From positions 1-24,904 of the IMG/VR virus record IMGVR_UViG_3300010373_000130: a stretch of 24,904 nucleotides of DNA. One strand, 5' to 3'. A program made the translations under genes and the position numbers. This document shows positions 7,351 through 13,078 of this stretch, one piece after another. A model generated the notes under the pieces. That model was not told the origin of the DNA. It did no database searches and saw only the letters and a list, made by a program, of their open reading frames with translations. Source of the stretch: a virus. The first letter of the stretch is position 1, and every line of letters starts with the position of its first letter.

Positions 7351-7362
7351 GCAAGCCGCCCG

Positions 7363-7515
7363 GTGTGTAAGAAAATAGGATATCGAACCTTTGGCCGCGC
7401 ATTGAAGGCAATGCAACGGGCAAACCGGAAACCCGGATTCGATCTGAAGCGCGCCTATAAATGTCCCAAATGCGGAAAATGGCATAACACAAGCATGGAA
7501 GCGTATGGAAGATAA
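7363..7515 (+). CDS. small zinc-ribbon-like peptide
   Basis: A 50-residue frame from GTG 7363 to TAA 7513-7515. It reads Val/Met-Cys-Lys-Lys-Ile-Gly-Tyr-Arg-Thr near the start and ends with Arg-Ala-Tyr-Lys-Cys-Pro-Lys-Cys-Gly-Lys-Trp-His-Asn-Thr-Ser. The Tyr-x-Cys-Pro-x-Cys-Gly-x-Trp-His arrangement is a common small phage zinc-ribbon type, with the N-terminal Cys and the His as possible extra ligands. It begins 12 bases after the MuF stop and overlaps the next gene by 11 bases (ATG 7505 inside its end), which supports translation. Its role in the structural region is unknown; nucleic acid binding is a guess. The start codon is GTG because no ATG is available in frame after the MuF stop. Confidence 0.65.
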   Translation: MCKKIGYRTFGRALKAMQRANRKPGFDLKRAYKCPKCGKWHNTSMEAYGR

Positions 7516-7966
7516 ATTCAAATTCGGCCAGCTAAAGAAGAACATCGAGAAGATGAAGAAGGATTTGCCCATTATCTTGGCGAACCAGGCGCAAAACTAT
7601 TTCGTCGACGCCTTTTCAAAGCAGGCATTCGACGGGAAGGGCTGGAAGGATGTGAAACGACACGATAAGACCACACCGGAGTACAAGTACCCTATCGCGC
7701 TCCGGGCTCGGAAACTGAGTTCGCCGATCTTGGTGGGGGTGTACCGGGGGCGGTCTGGAGGTGCGCTGCGGCGGGCGGTGTCGAATTCGATCAAGCGGGC
7801 GACGTTCACGTCGGTGTTGCTGCAGGTGGACCTGCCATATGCCGCCGCCCAAAATCAGGGAAACGCCAATTTGCCGAAGCGCCCTTTTATGGCGAAGTCG
7901 GCGGAGTTAACGAGACAACATCGCGAAAAGATAAAAACCTATATGGGAAAGCTATGGGAGAAATAG
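7505..7966 (+). CDS. phage virion morphogenesis protein (Mu gpG / P2 gpS-like tail completion)
   Basis: A 153-residue protein of the Phage_tail_S type, which completes the head-tail joining end of the tail. The pattern fits: an N-terminal amphipathic helix, Phe-Asp-Gly-Lys-Gly-Trp-Lys near 42-48, a Leu-Arg-Arg-Ala-Val segment, then Pro-Tyr-Ala-Ala-Ala-Gln-Asn-Gln-Gly and Pro-Lys-Arg-Pro-Phe-Met near the C-terminus. Family members read W-x-P, then Y-A-x-x-H-x-x-G, then R-x-F in the same order. The Gln-Asn-Gln-Gly here replaces the more usual His-Asn/Glu-Gly. It overlaps the zinc-ribbon gene by 11 bases and the next small gene by 13, and follows MuF as in Mu-like genomes. Confidence 0.8.
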   Translation: MEDKFKFGQLKKNIEKMKKDLPIILANQAQNYFVDAFSKQAFDGKGWKDVKRHDKTTPEYKYPIALRARKLSSPILVGVYRGRSGGALRRAVSNSIKRATFTSVLLQVDLPYAAAQNQGNANLPKRPFMAKSAELTRQHREKIKTYMGKLWEK

Positions 7967-8115
7967 AGTTGAGAACGCGGCCAAAGTTTATGCGCCTATT
8001 GAGGCTTCCTAAAATCATTGTCACTTTATGGAGGATCGGATCGCGGGCCAATCTATCGCTCTCGGAACGCGTATGGATTATTCGCCAATCGATCAAAATA
8101 ATAATGACAAGCTGA
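7954..8115 (+). CDS. 53-residue basic, hydrophobic peptide gene
   Basis: An open frame from ATG 7954 to TGA 8113-8115, overlapping the end of the morphogenesis gene by 13 bases and meeting the next gene in a TGATG junction (shared A at 8115). The peptide is strongly basic and amphipathic: Arg-Pro-Lys-Phe-Met-Arg-Leu-Leu-Arg-Leu-Pro-Lys-Ile-Ile, then Leu-Ser-Glu-Arg-Val-Trp-Ile-Ile-Arg-Gln. It resembles short proteins often found between head-tail joining and tail genes in Bacteroidota phages, but I cannot name a family. The neat overlaps at both ends are the best evidence that it is translated. It also decides the start of the following gene. Confidence 0.55.
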   Translation: MGEIELRTRPKFMRLLRLPKIIVTLWRIGSRANLSLSERVWIIRQSIKIIMTS

Positions 8116-8708
8116 TGCCCGGCATTAAGGATTGCCTCCAGGACATATTAACCCAGCTGACCACTTTACAGGTGGTAAACCAGGACGGCCAGACCGTGCC
8201 GCTGTATGCCCGCATCTGGAACAACCAGGTGGAATACGAAGCGCAAGGCAAAGGAATCGTCTTTCCGAAGCCCGCTGCTTTTGTTGAGATCGTCAGCCCG
8301 GCGACGTATGAGGTGATCGGCCAGGGCTACCGCGATACCGACTTATCCATCCGCATCCACCTGGTGCACGAGTTCATGGACGCCGGCGACGGGACCTTCG
8401 ACCAGGATCTCGTGATCTTTGACCTGCGTGATCAGATCATCGTATTACTGACCAAGTTCACGCCATCCGGCTGCGGACCAATGAACTGCATGGTGGAAAG
8501 CCAATCCTACACCCACACGAACATCTATGAGTACATCCTGGACTTCGTTTGCAACTTCACCGATGCCAAAGGCAGCCCGTTGGATACCGGCCGCACCGTC
8601 TATACCCAATCGTCGCCGCCGACGGCGTTGGATGTTGAGGTGACGAGCCCGTTAGCGCAGGGTGGGGGACAAATGATACAACAACCGTTCTTAATACCGC
8701 AACAATGA
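8115..8708 (+). CDS. probable tail or head-tail joining protein, unknown family
   Basis: A 197-residue protein if started at ATG 8115 (Met-Pro-Gly-Ile-Lys-Asp-Cys-Leu). The frame is open further upstream to ATG 8028 and ATG 8073, but those starts would lie inside the 53-residue gene, and the TGATG junction at 8113-8117 favours 8115. The protein starts with a helix (Leu-Gln-Asp-Ile-Leu-Thr-Gln-Leu), followed by beta-rich sequence with Pro-Lys-Pro-Ala-Ala-Phe-Val-Glu-Ile and Asp-Leu-Ser-Ile-Arg-Ile-His-Leu-Val-His-Glu. This layout is like tail terminator proteins (gpU type), which cap the tail before head joining. That assignment is inference from layout and position. It ends with an ATGA overlap with the next gene. 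Confidence 0.65.
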   Translation: MPGIKDCLQDILTQLTTLQVVNQDGQTVPLYARIWNNQVEYEAQGKGIVFPKPAAFVEIVSPATYEVIGQGYRDTDLSIRIHLVHEFMDAGDGTFDQDLVIFDLRDQIIVLLTKFTPSGCGPMNCMVESQSYTHTNIYEYILDFVCNFTDAKGSPLDTGRTVYTQSSPPTALDVEVTSPLAQGGGQMIQQPFLIPQQ

Positions 8709-8884
8709 CCGACCCGTTAACCGATCTGGCAACCCTTACAGGAATGGCAAAACAAAACCTGCTATTTTTCAGCCGCAATAATGGCGTATCCTATGCCCAG
8801 ATCAAAACCTTTTATATCACCAACAGCAGGATGCCGACCGTGGCGGAATGCGCCCAAATAAAAAATCGTCCAAATGTCTCGTAG
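8705..8884 (+). CDS. 59-residue protein of unknown function interrupted from its neighbour by HEG 3
   Basis: ATG 8705 overlaps the previous stop (ATGA), and the frame ends at TAG 8882-8884. The sequence has a helical N-terminus (Asp-Leu-Ala-Thr-Leu-Thr-Gly-Met-Ala-Lys), an aromatic stretch Leu-Leu-Phe-Phe-Ser-Arg, and Cys49. No family recognised. GC and codon use look like the phage background rather than the endonuclease. Its last 11 bases (ATGTCTCGTAG) contain the start of the third endonuclease, the same overlap length as at the other endonuclease junction. Before that insertion it probably adjoined the baseplate J-like gene. Confidence 0.6.
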   Translation: MTDPLTDLATLTGMAKQNLLFFSRNNGVSYAQIKTFYITNSRMPTVAECAQIKNRPNVS

Positions 8885-9575
8885 TGTTATATACGCAATA
8901 ACATCCAAATCTACAGGTCGGGTCTATATCGGAAGCGCGGCAAATTTCGATATGCGAAAGAATACGCACTTTTCTCAAATGAGACGAGGCGTACACGCCA
9001 ATAGAAAAATCCAGAGGCATTTTAATAAATGTGGAGAAGATGATTTAATTATATCGGCACTAGAGGATGTTGCCAACAAAAAAGACCTTGTGGAAAGAGA
9101 GCAGTTTTATCTTGACACAATCAAGCCCTATTTTAATATTGCCCCTATTGCAGGAAGCTGTTTGGGCGTCAGACATTCGGATGAATCGAAAGAGAGGCGC
9201 AGGCATCTAAAAAACAAACTAGGAAAGAAATTATCTCCCGAACAAAAGGAGACCGTTCGCCAGGGGCAGCTCAAAAGATTTCAAAACCCACTGCAAAGAG
9301 AAGCCGCCAGCGCTAGGATGAAAGGTAAGGTTTCTATAAATAAAGGAAAAAAATTTACTGCCGAAAGAGCGGCGCTATCGTCTGGCGAAAACCACGGCAT
9401 GCATAAACTAACCGATGCGCAGGTTTTGGAAATTCGGAAGCTTTATCAACCTCCCAGATTCCAACAGGAGCGGCGGGAATATTCCAGCCGAAAGCTCGCA
9501 AAAATGTTCGGGGTTTCTGGGGCTCAAATCAGAAGAATCTTGACTTATACAGACCGTAAAATCGTAAATATATGA
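8874..9575 (+). CDS. GIY-YIG homing endonuclease, I-TevI-like nuclease with C-terminal HTH (HEG 3)
   Basis: A 233-residue homing endonuclease unlike HEG 1 and 2. The nuclease domain begins Val-Ile-Tyr-Ala-Ile with Val-Tyr-Ile-Gly-Ser at 17-21, Arg28 after it, His42 downstream, and the likely catalytic Glu75 in Val-Glu-Arg-Glu-Gln. Two NUMOD3-like basic segments follow (about 98-115 and 118-135). The C-terminus is a resolvase-like helix-turn-helix: Leu-Thr-Asp-Ala-Gln-Val-Leu-Glu-Ile-Arg (about 178-187), then Ser-Ser-Arg-Lys-Leu-Ala-Lys-Met-Phe-Gly-Val-Ser (about 203-214). It begins Met-Ser-Arg-Ser-Val, close to the Met-Ser-Ala-Arg-Ser-Val that begins the next gene. It overlaps the 59-residue gene by 11 bases and the J-like gene by ATGA. 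AT-rich (37% GC in 9301-9360). Confidence 0.9.
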   Translation: MSRSVIYAITSKSTGRVYIGSAANFDMRKNTHFSQMRRGVHANRKIQRHFNKCGEDDLIISALEDVANKKDLVEREQFYLDTIKPYFNIAPIAGSCLGVRHSDESKERRRHLKNKLGKKLSPEQKETVRQGQLKRFQNPLQREAASARMKGKVSINKGKKFTAERAALSSGENHGMHKLTDAQVLEIRKLYQPPRFQQERREYSSRKLAKMFGVSGAQIRRILTYTDRKIVNI

Positions 9576-10438
9576 GCGCCAGGTCCGTAGATCAAATTAA
9601 CAGCTACATCGTAAGCGCCCTGGTGACGAACTTCGCCAACATCGGCATTACGATCAACCCGACGCTATGGAGCAAACGGAACCTGCTCCGGGAATTGTGT
9701 TATACCGTAGCCATCGGGCAGGCGCTAATGGAGCAACTACAGGATGTGTTTAAGACCAGTATAGAGGCGGTTGTCGCTACAGCCGCCGCCGCATCCCCCG
9801 CCTGGATACAAGCCAAGATGTTCGCCTTTCAATACAGCGACACCAACCCGCAGGTGATCGCCCTGATCAATACGGTACCGGTATATCCGGTTGTTGATCC
9901 TACCCTTCAAATCATTACAGCCTGCTCCGTCACGTCCAATTCGGCTAACATCGTTGCGGTAAAGGTGGCCACCGGCAACCCGTTCACCGCGCTTACGGCC
10001 CCCCAGCTGGCGTCGGCCCAAGGCTACATCAACACGATCGGCGTCGCGGGCATCAACTATAGTGTGATCTCCCTAAACCCGGATCAGCTGTACATCGCGG
10101 CCGACATCTATTATGAAGGCCAGTACGCGGCCGTTATTCAGGCGAATGTCATCGCAGCCATCAATGCATGGCTACAGCAGCAGGCGGTAACCAATTTCAA
10201 CGGCATCATCAAAATGTCGGATCTCGAGCAGACGATCCGGGACATAACCGGCGTGAATGACGTGGTGTTGCAACATGTGCGCGGCCGGGCCGATACCGAT
10301 TCATTCAGCGCCGGCATTGATCTTATCCTTGGATCTGCGATCATTCAGCGGCAATGGTCGACAATCGCCGGGTATGTTGTGAGCGAGACAACGACGGGCA
10401 ACACGCTGGCCGATTCTTTAAACTTCATCATCAACTAA
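9572..10438 (+). CDS. baseplate J-like protein
   Basis: A 288-residue probable baseplate wedge protein of a contractile tail. The C-terminal half has the J-like pattern: Leu-Tyr-Ile-Ala-Ala-Asp-Ile-Tyr-Tyr-Glu-Gly followed by Val-Ile-Ala-Ala-Ile-Asn-Ala-Trp-Leu, then Phe-Asn-Gly-Ile-Ile-Lys-Met-Ser-Asp-Leu-Glu-Gln-Thr-Ile-Arg, then Gly-Val-Asn-Asp-Val. The N-terminal half (Leu-Val-Thr-Asn-Phe...Trp-Ser-Lys-Arg-Asn) is the shorter form I associate with Bacteroidota myovirus-like elements, in place of the longer Mu gp47 or P2 gpJ N-terminus. It starts at ATG 9572 overlapping the endonuclease stop. It lies well upstream of the other baseplate genes (20277-23453), which is an unusual split. Confidence 0.72.
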   Translation: MSARSVDQINSYIVSALVTNFANIGITINPTLWSKRNLLRELCYTVAIGQALMEQLQDVFKTSIEAVVATAAAASPAWIQAKMFAFQYSDTNPQVIALINTVPVYPVVDPTLQIITACSVTSNSANIVAVKVATGNPFTALTAPQLASAQGYINTIGVAGINYSVISLNPDQLYIAADIYYEGQYAAVIQANVIAAINAWLQQQAVTNFNGIIKMSDLEQTIRDITGVNDVVLQHVRGRADTDSFSAGIDLILGSAIIQRQWSTIAGYVVSETTTGNTLADSLNFIIN

Positions 10439-10449
10439 AACTGCGCAAT

Positions 10450-10767
10450 ATGTCAAACTCAAGTTCTTCCGGAAATACAGGATTCCTTTTGGGGTTGCTC
10501 GGAATCGCCTTTGTCGTTCTCAAACTTTGTGGCGTGATCTCGTGGTCCTGGTGGTGGGTGACGGCGCCATTTTGGGGTGGGCTTGCTATTGTTCTTGCCA
10601 TGCTGATAATTGCGGGGTTGGTTTTGCTCGCGGGGAGGGTTGTAAAGGAAAATTCTCAAAAGAACGAACGCACGAAATATCCGATCAAATCCAAATGGGA
10701 GGAACGCATGGACCAAGTTCGGGAGCGCCAAAAGAAGGTTCGCGAACAAAATGCAAAAGCAAACTGA
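10450..10767 (+). CDS. small two-helix membrane protein
   Basis: A 105-residue protein from ATG 10450; an upstream in-frame ATG at 10354 lies inside the J-like gene and is less likely. Two hydrophobic segments at about residues 11-30 and 40-62 are joined by Ser-Trp-Ser-Trp-Trp-Trp-Val-Thr-Ala-Pro. A strongly charged cytosolic tail follows (Lys-Trp-Glu-Glu-Arg-Met-Asp-Gln-Val-Arg). The Trp-Trp-Trp-Val-x-Ala-Pro-x-Trp pattern is seen in small phage membrane proteins annotated as transmembrane Fragile-X-F-like. A two-helix protein with a charged tail could also be a holin, but no endolysin is nearby and no dual start motif is seen, so I leave the function open. Confidence 0.7.
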   Translation: MSNSSSSGNTGFLLGLLGIAFVVLKLCGVISWSWWWVTAPFWGGLAIVLAMLIIAGLVLLAGRVVKENSQKNERTKYPIKSKWEERMDQVRERQKKVREQNAKAN

Positions 10768-10769
10768 TC

Positions 10770-11021
10770 ATGTCTACACAACTTGTAACCGCAACCAATC
10801 GGCCGGATGGCGGCATGGACTTCAAGACCATTGAGCCGACAGAAGCCCAAAAGGAGCAGCTTGCTAAACTCAAGGTCGAGTTTGAAAAGAGCTTCGGTGT
10901 AGACCAAATATCGAGAACGGCGGAGCAATGGCGCAACCTGGTTCGGGTGTACGGCATGGATCAGGTGAAGCAGACCGAAAAAATGACCGAGAAACAGATA
11001 AAAAAGAAAATGCGTGGGTGA
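10770..11021 (+). CDS. 83-residue charged protein of unknown function
   Basis: Starts at ATG 10770, two bases after the previous stop; the frame is open upstream but would run within the membrane protein gene. The protein is mostly helical and charged (Glu-Ala-Gln-Lys-Glu-Gln-Leu-Ala-Lys-Leu, then Thr-Ala-Glu-Gln-Trp-Arg-Asn-Leu-Val-Arg-Val-Tyr-Gly-Met) and ends in a Lys-rich tail. No domain recognised. Its end overlaps the next gene's GTG start by eight bases. Its position between membrane and baseplate-associated genes gives no clear clue to its job. Confidence 0.65.
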   Translation: MSTQLVTATNRPDGGMDFKTIEPTEAQKEQLAKLKVEFEKSFGVDQISRTAEQWRNLVRVYGMDQVKQTEKMTEKQIKKKMRG

Positions 11022-11667
11022 TATCTTTTCCATAGACTTCAACCAGCAGGCGATAGATCTCCTGCCACCCGACAAGCGCGGACCCATCACTGTGGCCTTG
11101 CAGCAGGCGCTTTTGTGGGCGACGCAGTGGTGCCGCGACCTGATCCTTGGATCGTATAAGACAGGTGCCACGGCCCCGGTATATGCCGGCGGGACGTACA
11201 ACCAGTACGATATGGTCATCTTTAACAAAGCGGTGTACTATTCCCTGGTGCCAAATAATACCGCCCTGCCGACAGATACAACGGCGTGGCTACTGGTGCA
11301 AGCAAATTTCATCGGCGTAGACGAGCGCGTTCGATACAACGGGCAAAAAGTCGTCCTGGAATACGCTTTGAACCACCGATTCGGCGGAACCTTTCGACCG
11401 CCGGGATCTTCGAGCCTTTCGGATATCAACATCAACAACGTAGGGCCCGTCGCCGTCGGCTTTCGAGTGGGGATCACCAAAGGCAGCACGGTCGGGCTTA
11501 CAAAAAGCAGCGACGATATCGGCAATCCTTACCCGTTCGTTCAAGTGACGAATTTCAACATCAACTTTTTGAACAGTCTCTATATTTTAACCAGCGAGAA
11601 GGCGGTGCGGGATTTTGTTGATCCCGTTATCCCTAGTTCGTTGGTGTACACGATCACAAGTTATTAA
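11014..11667 (+). CDS. probable virion protein with a CBM-like module
   Basis: A 217-residue protein starting at GTG 11014 (overlap of eight bases with the previous stop). After a helical N-terminus with Thr-Gln-Trp-Cys-Arg-Asp, residues 56-97 hold a Tyr-Asn-Gln-Tyr-Asp-Met-Val...Lys-Ala-Val-Tyr-Tyr-Ser...Thr-Ala-Trp-Leu-Leu-Val module. This resembles the two modules inserted in the gp36-like protein, a CBM5/12-type arrangement. The C-terminal half is beta-rich (Gly-Gly-Thr-Phe-Arg-Pro-Pro-Gly; Phe-Asn-Ile-Asn-Phe-Leu-Asn). No named family recognised. It sits after the J-like gene and before another probable appendage protein, so a baseplate or fibre-attachment role is likely but unproven. 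Confidence 0.7.
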   Translation: MGDIFSIDFNQQAIDLLPPDKRGPITVALQQALLWATQWCRDLILGSYKTGATAPVYAGGTYNQYDMVIFNKAVYYSLVPNNTALPTDTTAWLLVQANFIGVDERVRYNGQKVVLEYALNHRFGGTFRPPGSSSLSDININNVGPVAVGFRVGITKGSTVGLTKSSDDIGNPYPFVQVTNFNINFLNSLYILTSEKAVRDFVDPVIPSSLVYTITSY

Positions 11668-11669
11668 TT

Positions 11670-12509
11670 ATGAATCAGTTAGATACGTCAAGTATTACCG
11701 ATGCTTCCGAGTTTCCGATAAAACAGGGCACACTTGTTTTCCTGCAACAGGCCTATACACAGATCGTTGCCGCGGTCATGCAGGCACTATTAAGCCCGTC
11801 CTACAACCCGTCAACCGTCTATGTCCTTTTCGGCTGCGTCAATTCCGGCACTGCGCCGTTCTACAATATCACCGCCGGCGCAGTCTTTTACCAGGGAGAG
11901 ATATTTATCGTGCCGGCTGCGGCTTTCACGGCCACCGGGTCGAATGTCGGTATTTTCCAAATCGTCACGACGCAATTCACCACGAACGCTGATCCCGTGA
12001 CGTTTACCGACATGACCGTGCGGAACGTTCACAATATCCGGCAGGTCCAGGTAGTGCAGGGGGCGTCCGGAACAGGCATAGCCGATTTCTCAGCGGCATC
12101 GTATTGCAGCTTTGTCATACCAAAGCAGCTGAATCTTACTTGCACCGGCCAGGCGAATCTTTCGGGCGTGTATCCCAATCTTAACGTCGATGTGCCGAAT
12201 AGCACCAACCTGCACCCCTGTCTGGGCGGCGGCTCCGTTCACGTTGGCGATGTATCTGGCGGGGGAGTAGCTGGCAACACCATAGCCGTGGTGTTTGGAT
12301 CGGCGGGGCAAGCGCCGGTACTTTCGCCGGGGCAGCAATATTATGTGCAGGGCACGATCATCAGCCAGGGTACACCCCAGACCGACGCGCAGGTGCAGTG
12401 GAACGTGATCGACAGCTCCCGAACCAACACGGGATTTTCGTTCCACTTTGCCGAACTGGTCGGCGGGACGCAGGCCATTCAATTCGAATACTTACTATTT
12501 GCCAAATAA
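11670..12509 (+). CDS. probable tail appendage/structural protein
   Basis: A 279-residue protein starting two bases after the previous stop. The N-terminus Gly-Thr-Leu-Val-Phe-Leu-Gln-Gln-Ala-Tyr is followed by a beta-rich, Gly/Thr/Asn-rich sequence, Phe-Tyr-Asn-Ile-Thr-Ala-Gly-Ala-Val-Phe-Tyr-Gln-Gly-Glu, typical of viral fibre or baseplate-peripheral proteins. The C-terminal region (Tyr-Tyr-Val-Gln-Gly-Thr, then Phe-Ser-Phe-His-Phe) is also all-beta. No enzymatic motif. I do not recognise a named family. Composition and position after the J-like and module-bearing proteins suggest a baseplate-attached structure. Confidence 0.68.
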   Translation: MNQLDTSSITDASEFPIKQGTLVFLQQAYTQIVAAVMQALLSPSYNPSTVYVLFGCVNSGTAPFYNITAGAVFYQGEIFIVPAAAFTATGSNVGIFQIVTTQFTTNADPVTFTDMTVRNVHNIRQVQVVQGASGTGIADFSAASYCSFVIPKQLNLTCTGQANLSGVYPNLNVDVPNSTNLHPCLGGGSVHVGDVSGGGVAGNTIAVVFGSAGQAPVLSPGQQYYVQGTIISQGTPQTDAQVQWNVIDSSRTNTGFSFHFAELVGGTQAIQFEYLLFAK

Positions 12510-12511
12510 CC

Positions 12512-12814
12512 ATGGAAACTACCGCTAACAAAAAGGTCATCGACATTAACAACTACACCCGCCAAGGCAACCTTGGGATCGATATGGTTGTGGCCTGCAT
12601 TCAGCATTACCGGAAGCAGGGAGTAGAACCAAAGTCCATCGTGATGAACCCGAAATATTACGGGCTGCTACAACAGTGGGTGGCATCGGTGTATGGCGAT
12701 GAGCATGTTCTCGACCGGTTCTATCTGGACACCATCGAGATCCGCGCGGAGAAAATATTCTCAGGGAAGATATTGCACGTCGAAATATGGCCGAAGCCCG
12801 TTGCGGAAGCATAA
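12512..12814 (+). CDS. 100-residue protein of unknown function
   Basis: Starts at ATG 12512, two bases after the previous stop; an earlier in-frame ATG at 12398 is inside the previous gene. It is a compact alpha/beta protein: Gly-Asn-Leu-Gly-Ile-Asp-Met-Val, His-Tyr-Arg-Lys-Gln-Gly, Ser-Ile-Val-Met-Asn-Pro-Lys-Tyr-Tyr, Leu-Asp-Arg-Phe-Tyr-Leu-Asp-Thr, and a final Leu-His-Val-Glu-Ile-Trp-Pro-Lys-Pro. No signal or membrane segment. It lies directly before the ribbon-helix-helix gene with a four-base gap, so the two are probably cotranslated. The function cannot be read. Confidence 0.65.
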   Translation: METTANKKVIDINNYTRQGNLGIDMVVACIQHYRKQGVEPKSIVMNPKYYGLLQQWVASVYGDEHVLDRFYLDTIEIRAEKIFSGKILHVEIWPKPVAEA

Positions 12815-12818
12815 ACTA

Positions 12819-13016
12819 ATGTCTGAATCCAAAAATAAAAAGCCAGTGTCGTCCTCAAAAGAACGAGCAGTCTTCGCATATTTGCGACCAAGCATCTACG
12901 CCAAATTTGAAAAGTACATCGAAAGGCATGGTGGCAGCAAGAGCGAAGCCATAAACGAGGCGATTCGCCGAATGGTGGAACCGATGTCGCCGCAAGAAAA
13001 AATATCTCCGAAATAG
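12819..13016 (+). CDS. ribbon-helix-helix DNA-binding protein
   Basis: A 65-residue protein from ATG 12819; the frame is open upstream but only within the preceding gene. After a Ser/Lys-rich N-terminus comes Glu-Arg-Ala-Val-Phe-Ala-Tyr-Leu (about 15-22, the DNA-contacting beta-strand), helix A Pro-Ser-Ile-Tyr-Ala-Lys-Phe-Glu-Lys-Tyr-Ile (24-34), the turn His-Gly-Gly-Ser-Lys-Ser-Glu, and helix B Ala-Ile-Asn-Glu-Ala-Ile-Arg-Arg-Met-Val (44-53). This is the CopG/Arc/MetJ layout. Such proteins act as dimeric repressors or as antitoxins. No toxin gene is adjacent: the neighbours are a 100-residue unknown and the capsid protease. A regulatory role on the capsid gene group that begins 61 bases later is the simplest inference. 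Confidence 0.78.
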   Translation: MSESKNKKPVSSSKERAVFAYLRPSIYAKFEKYIERHGGSKSEAINEAIRRMVEPMSPQEKISPK

Positions 13017-13046
13017 ATCAACGATTTGTACTAGCACTTTCGCCCC

Positions 13047-13078
13047 TGCCCGTCAGTGGCTTTTTAGTTTTACGGGCA
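13047..13078 (+). promoter_or_regulatory. inverted repeat covering the capsid protease start codon
   Basis: TGCCCGT (13047-13053) and ACGGGCA (13072-13078) are a perfect seven-base inverted repeat with an 18-base spacer. The last base of the right arm is the A of the ATG at 13078. It lies in one of the longer non-coding gaps of the window, right after the ribbon-helix-helix gene. It could be a hairpin that limits initiation, or an operator-like site. The spacer contains TAGTTTTA, one base off the Bacteroidota -7 box, but too close to the start for an ordinary leader. Confidence 0.45.

Noticed and set aside
10450-10767. Holin assignment for the two-helix membrane protein
   Set aside because: No endolysin or spanin nearby and the Trp-Trp-Trp-Val motif fits another small membrane protein type; the evidence is not enough to name it a holin.
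10998-11021. A second A AAA AAG heptamer (11000-11006) near the end of the 83-residue gene
   Set aside because: The -1 frame stops after only about nine further codons and does not lead into the next gene, so there is no functional reason to infer frameshifting.
10656-11228. 190-residue minus-strand open frame
   Set aside because: It crosses three well-packed plus-strand genes, has no recognisable motif and no sensible start context.
12819-13016. Ribbon-helix-helix gene as antitoxin of a toxin-antitoxin pair
   Set aside because: Neither neighbour looks like a toxin (no RelE, PIN, Fic or MazF features), and all surrounding genes are structural.
13021-13077. Possible Bacteroidota promoter (TTTG at 13025-13028, TAGTTTTA at 13065-13072)
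   Set aside because: The spacing between the two boxes is far from the usual 19-21 bases, and the -7-like box would leave almost no leader before the ATG.
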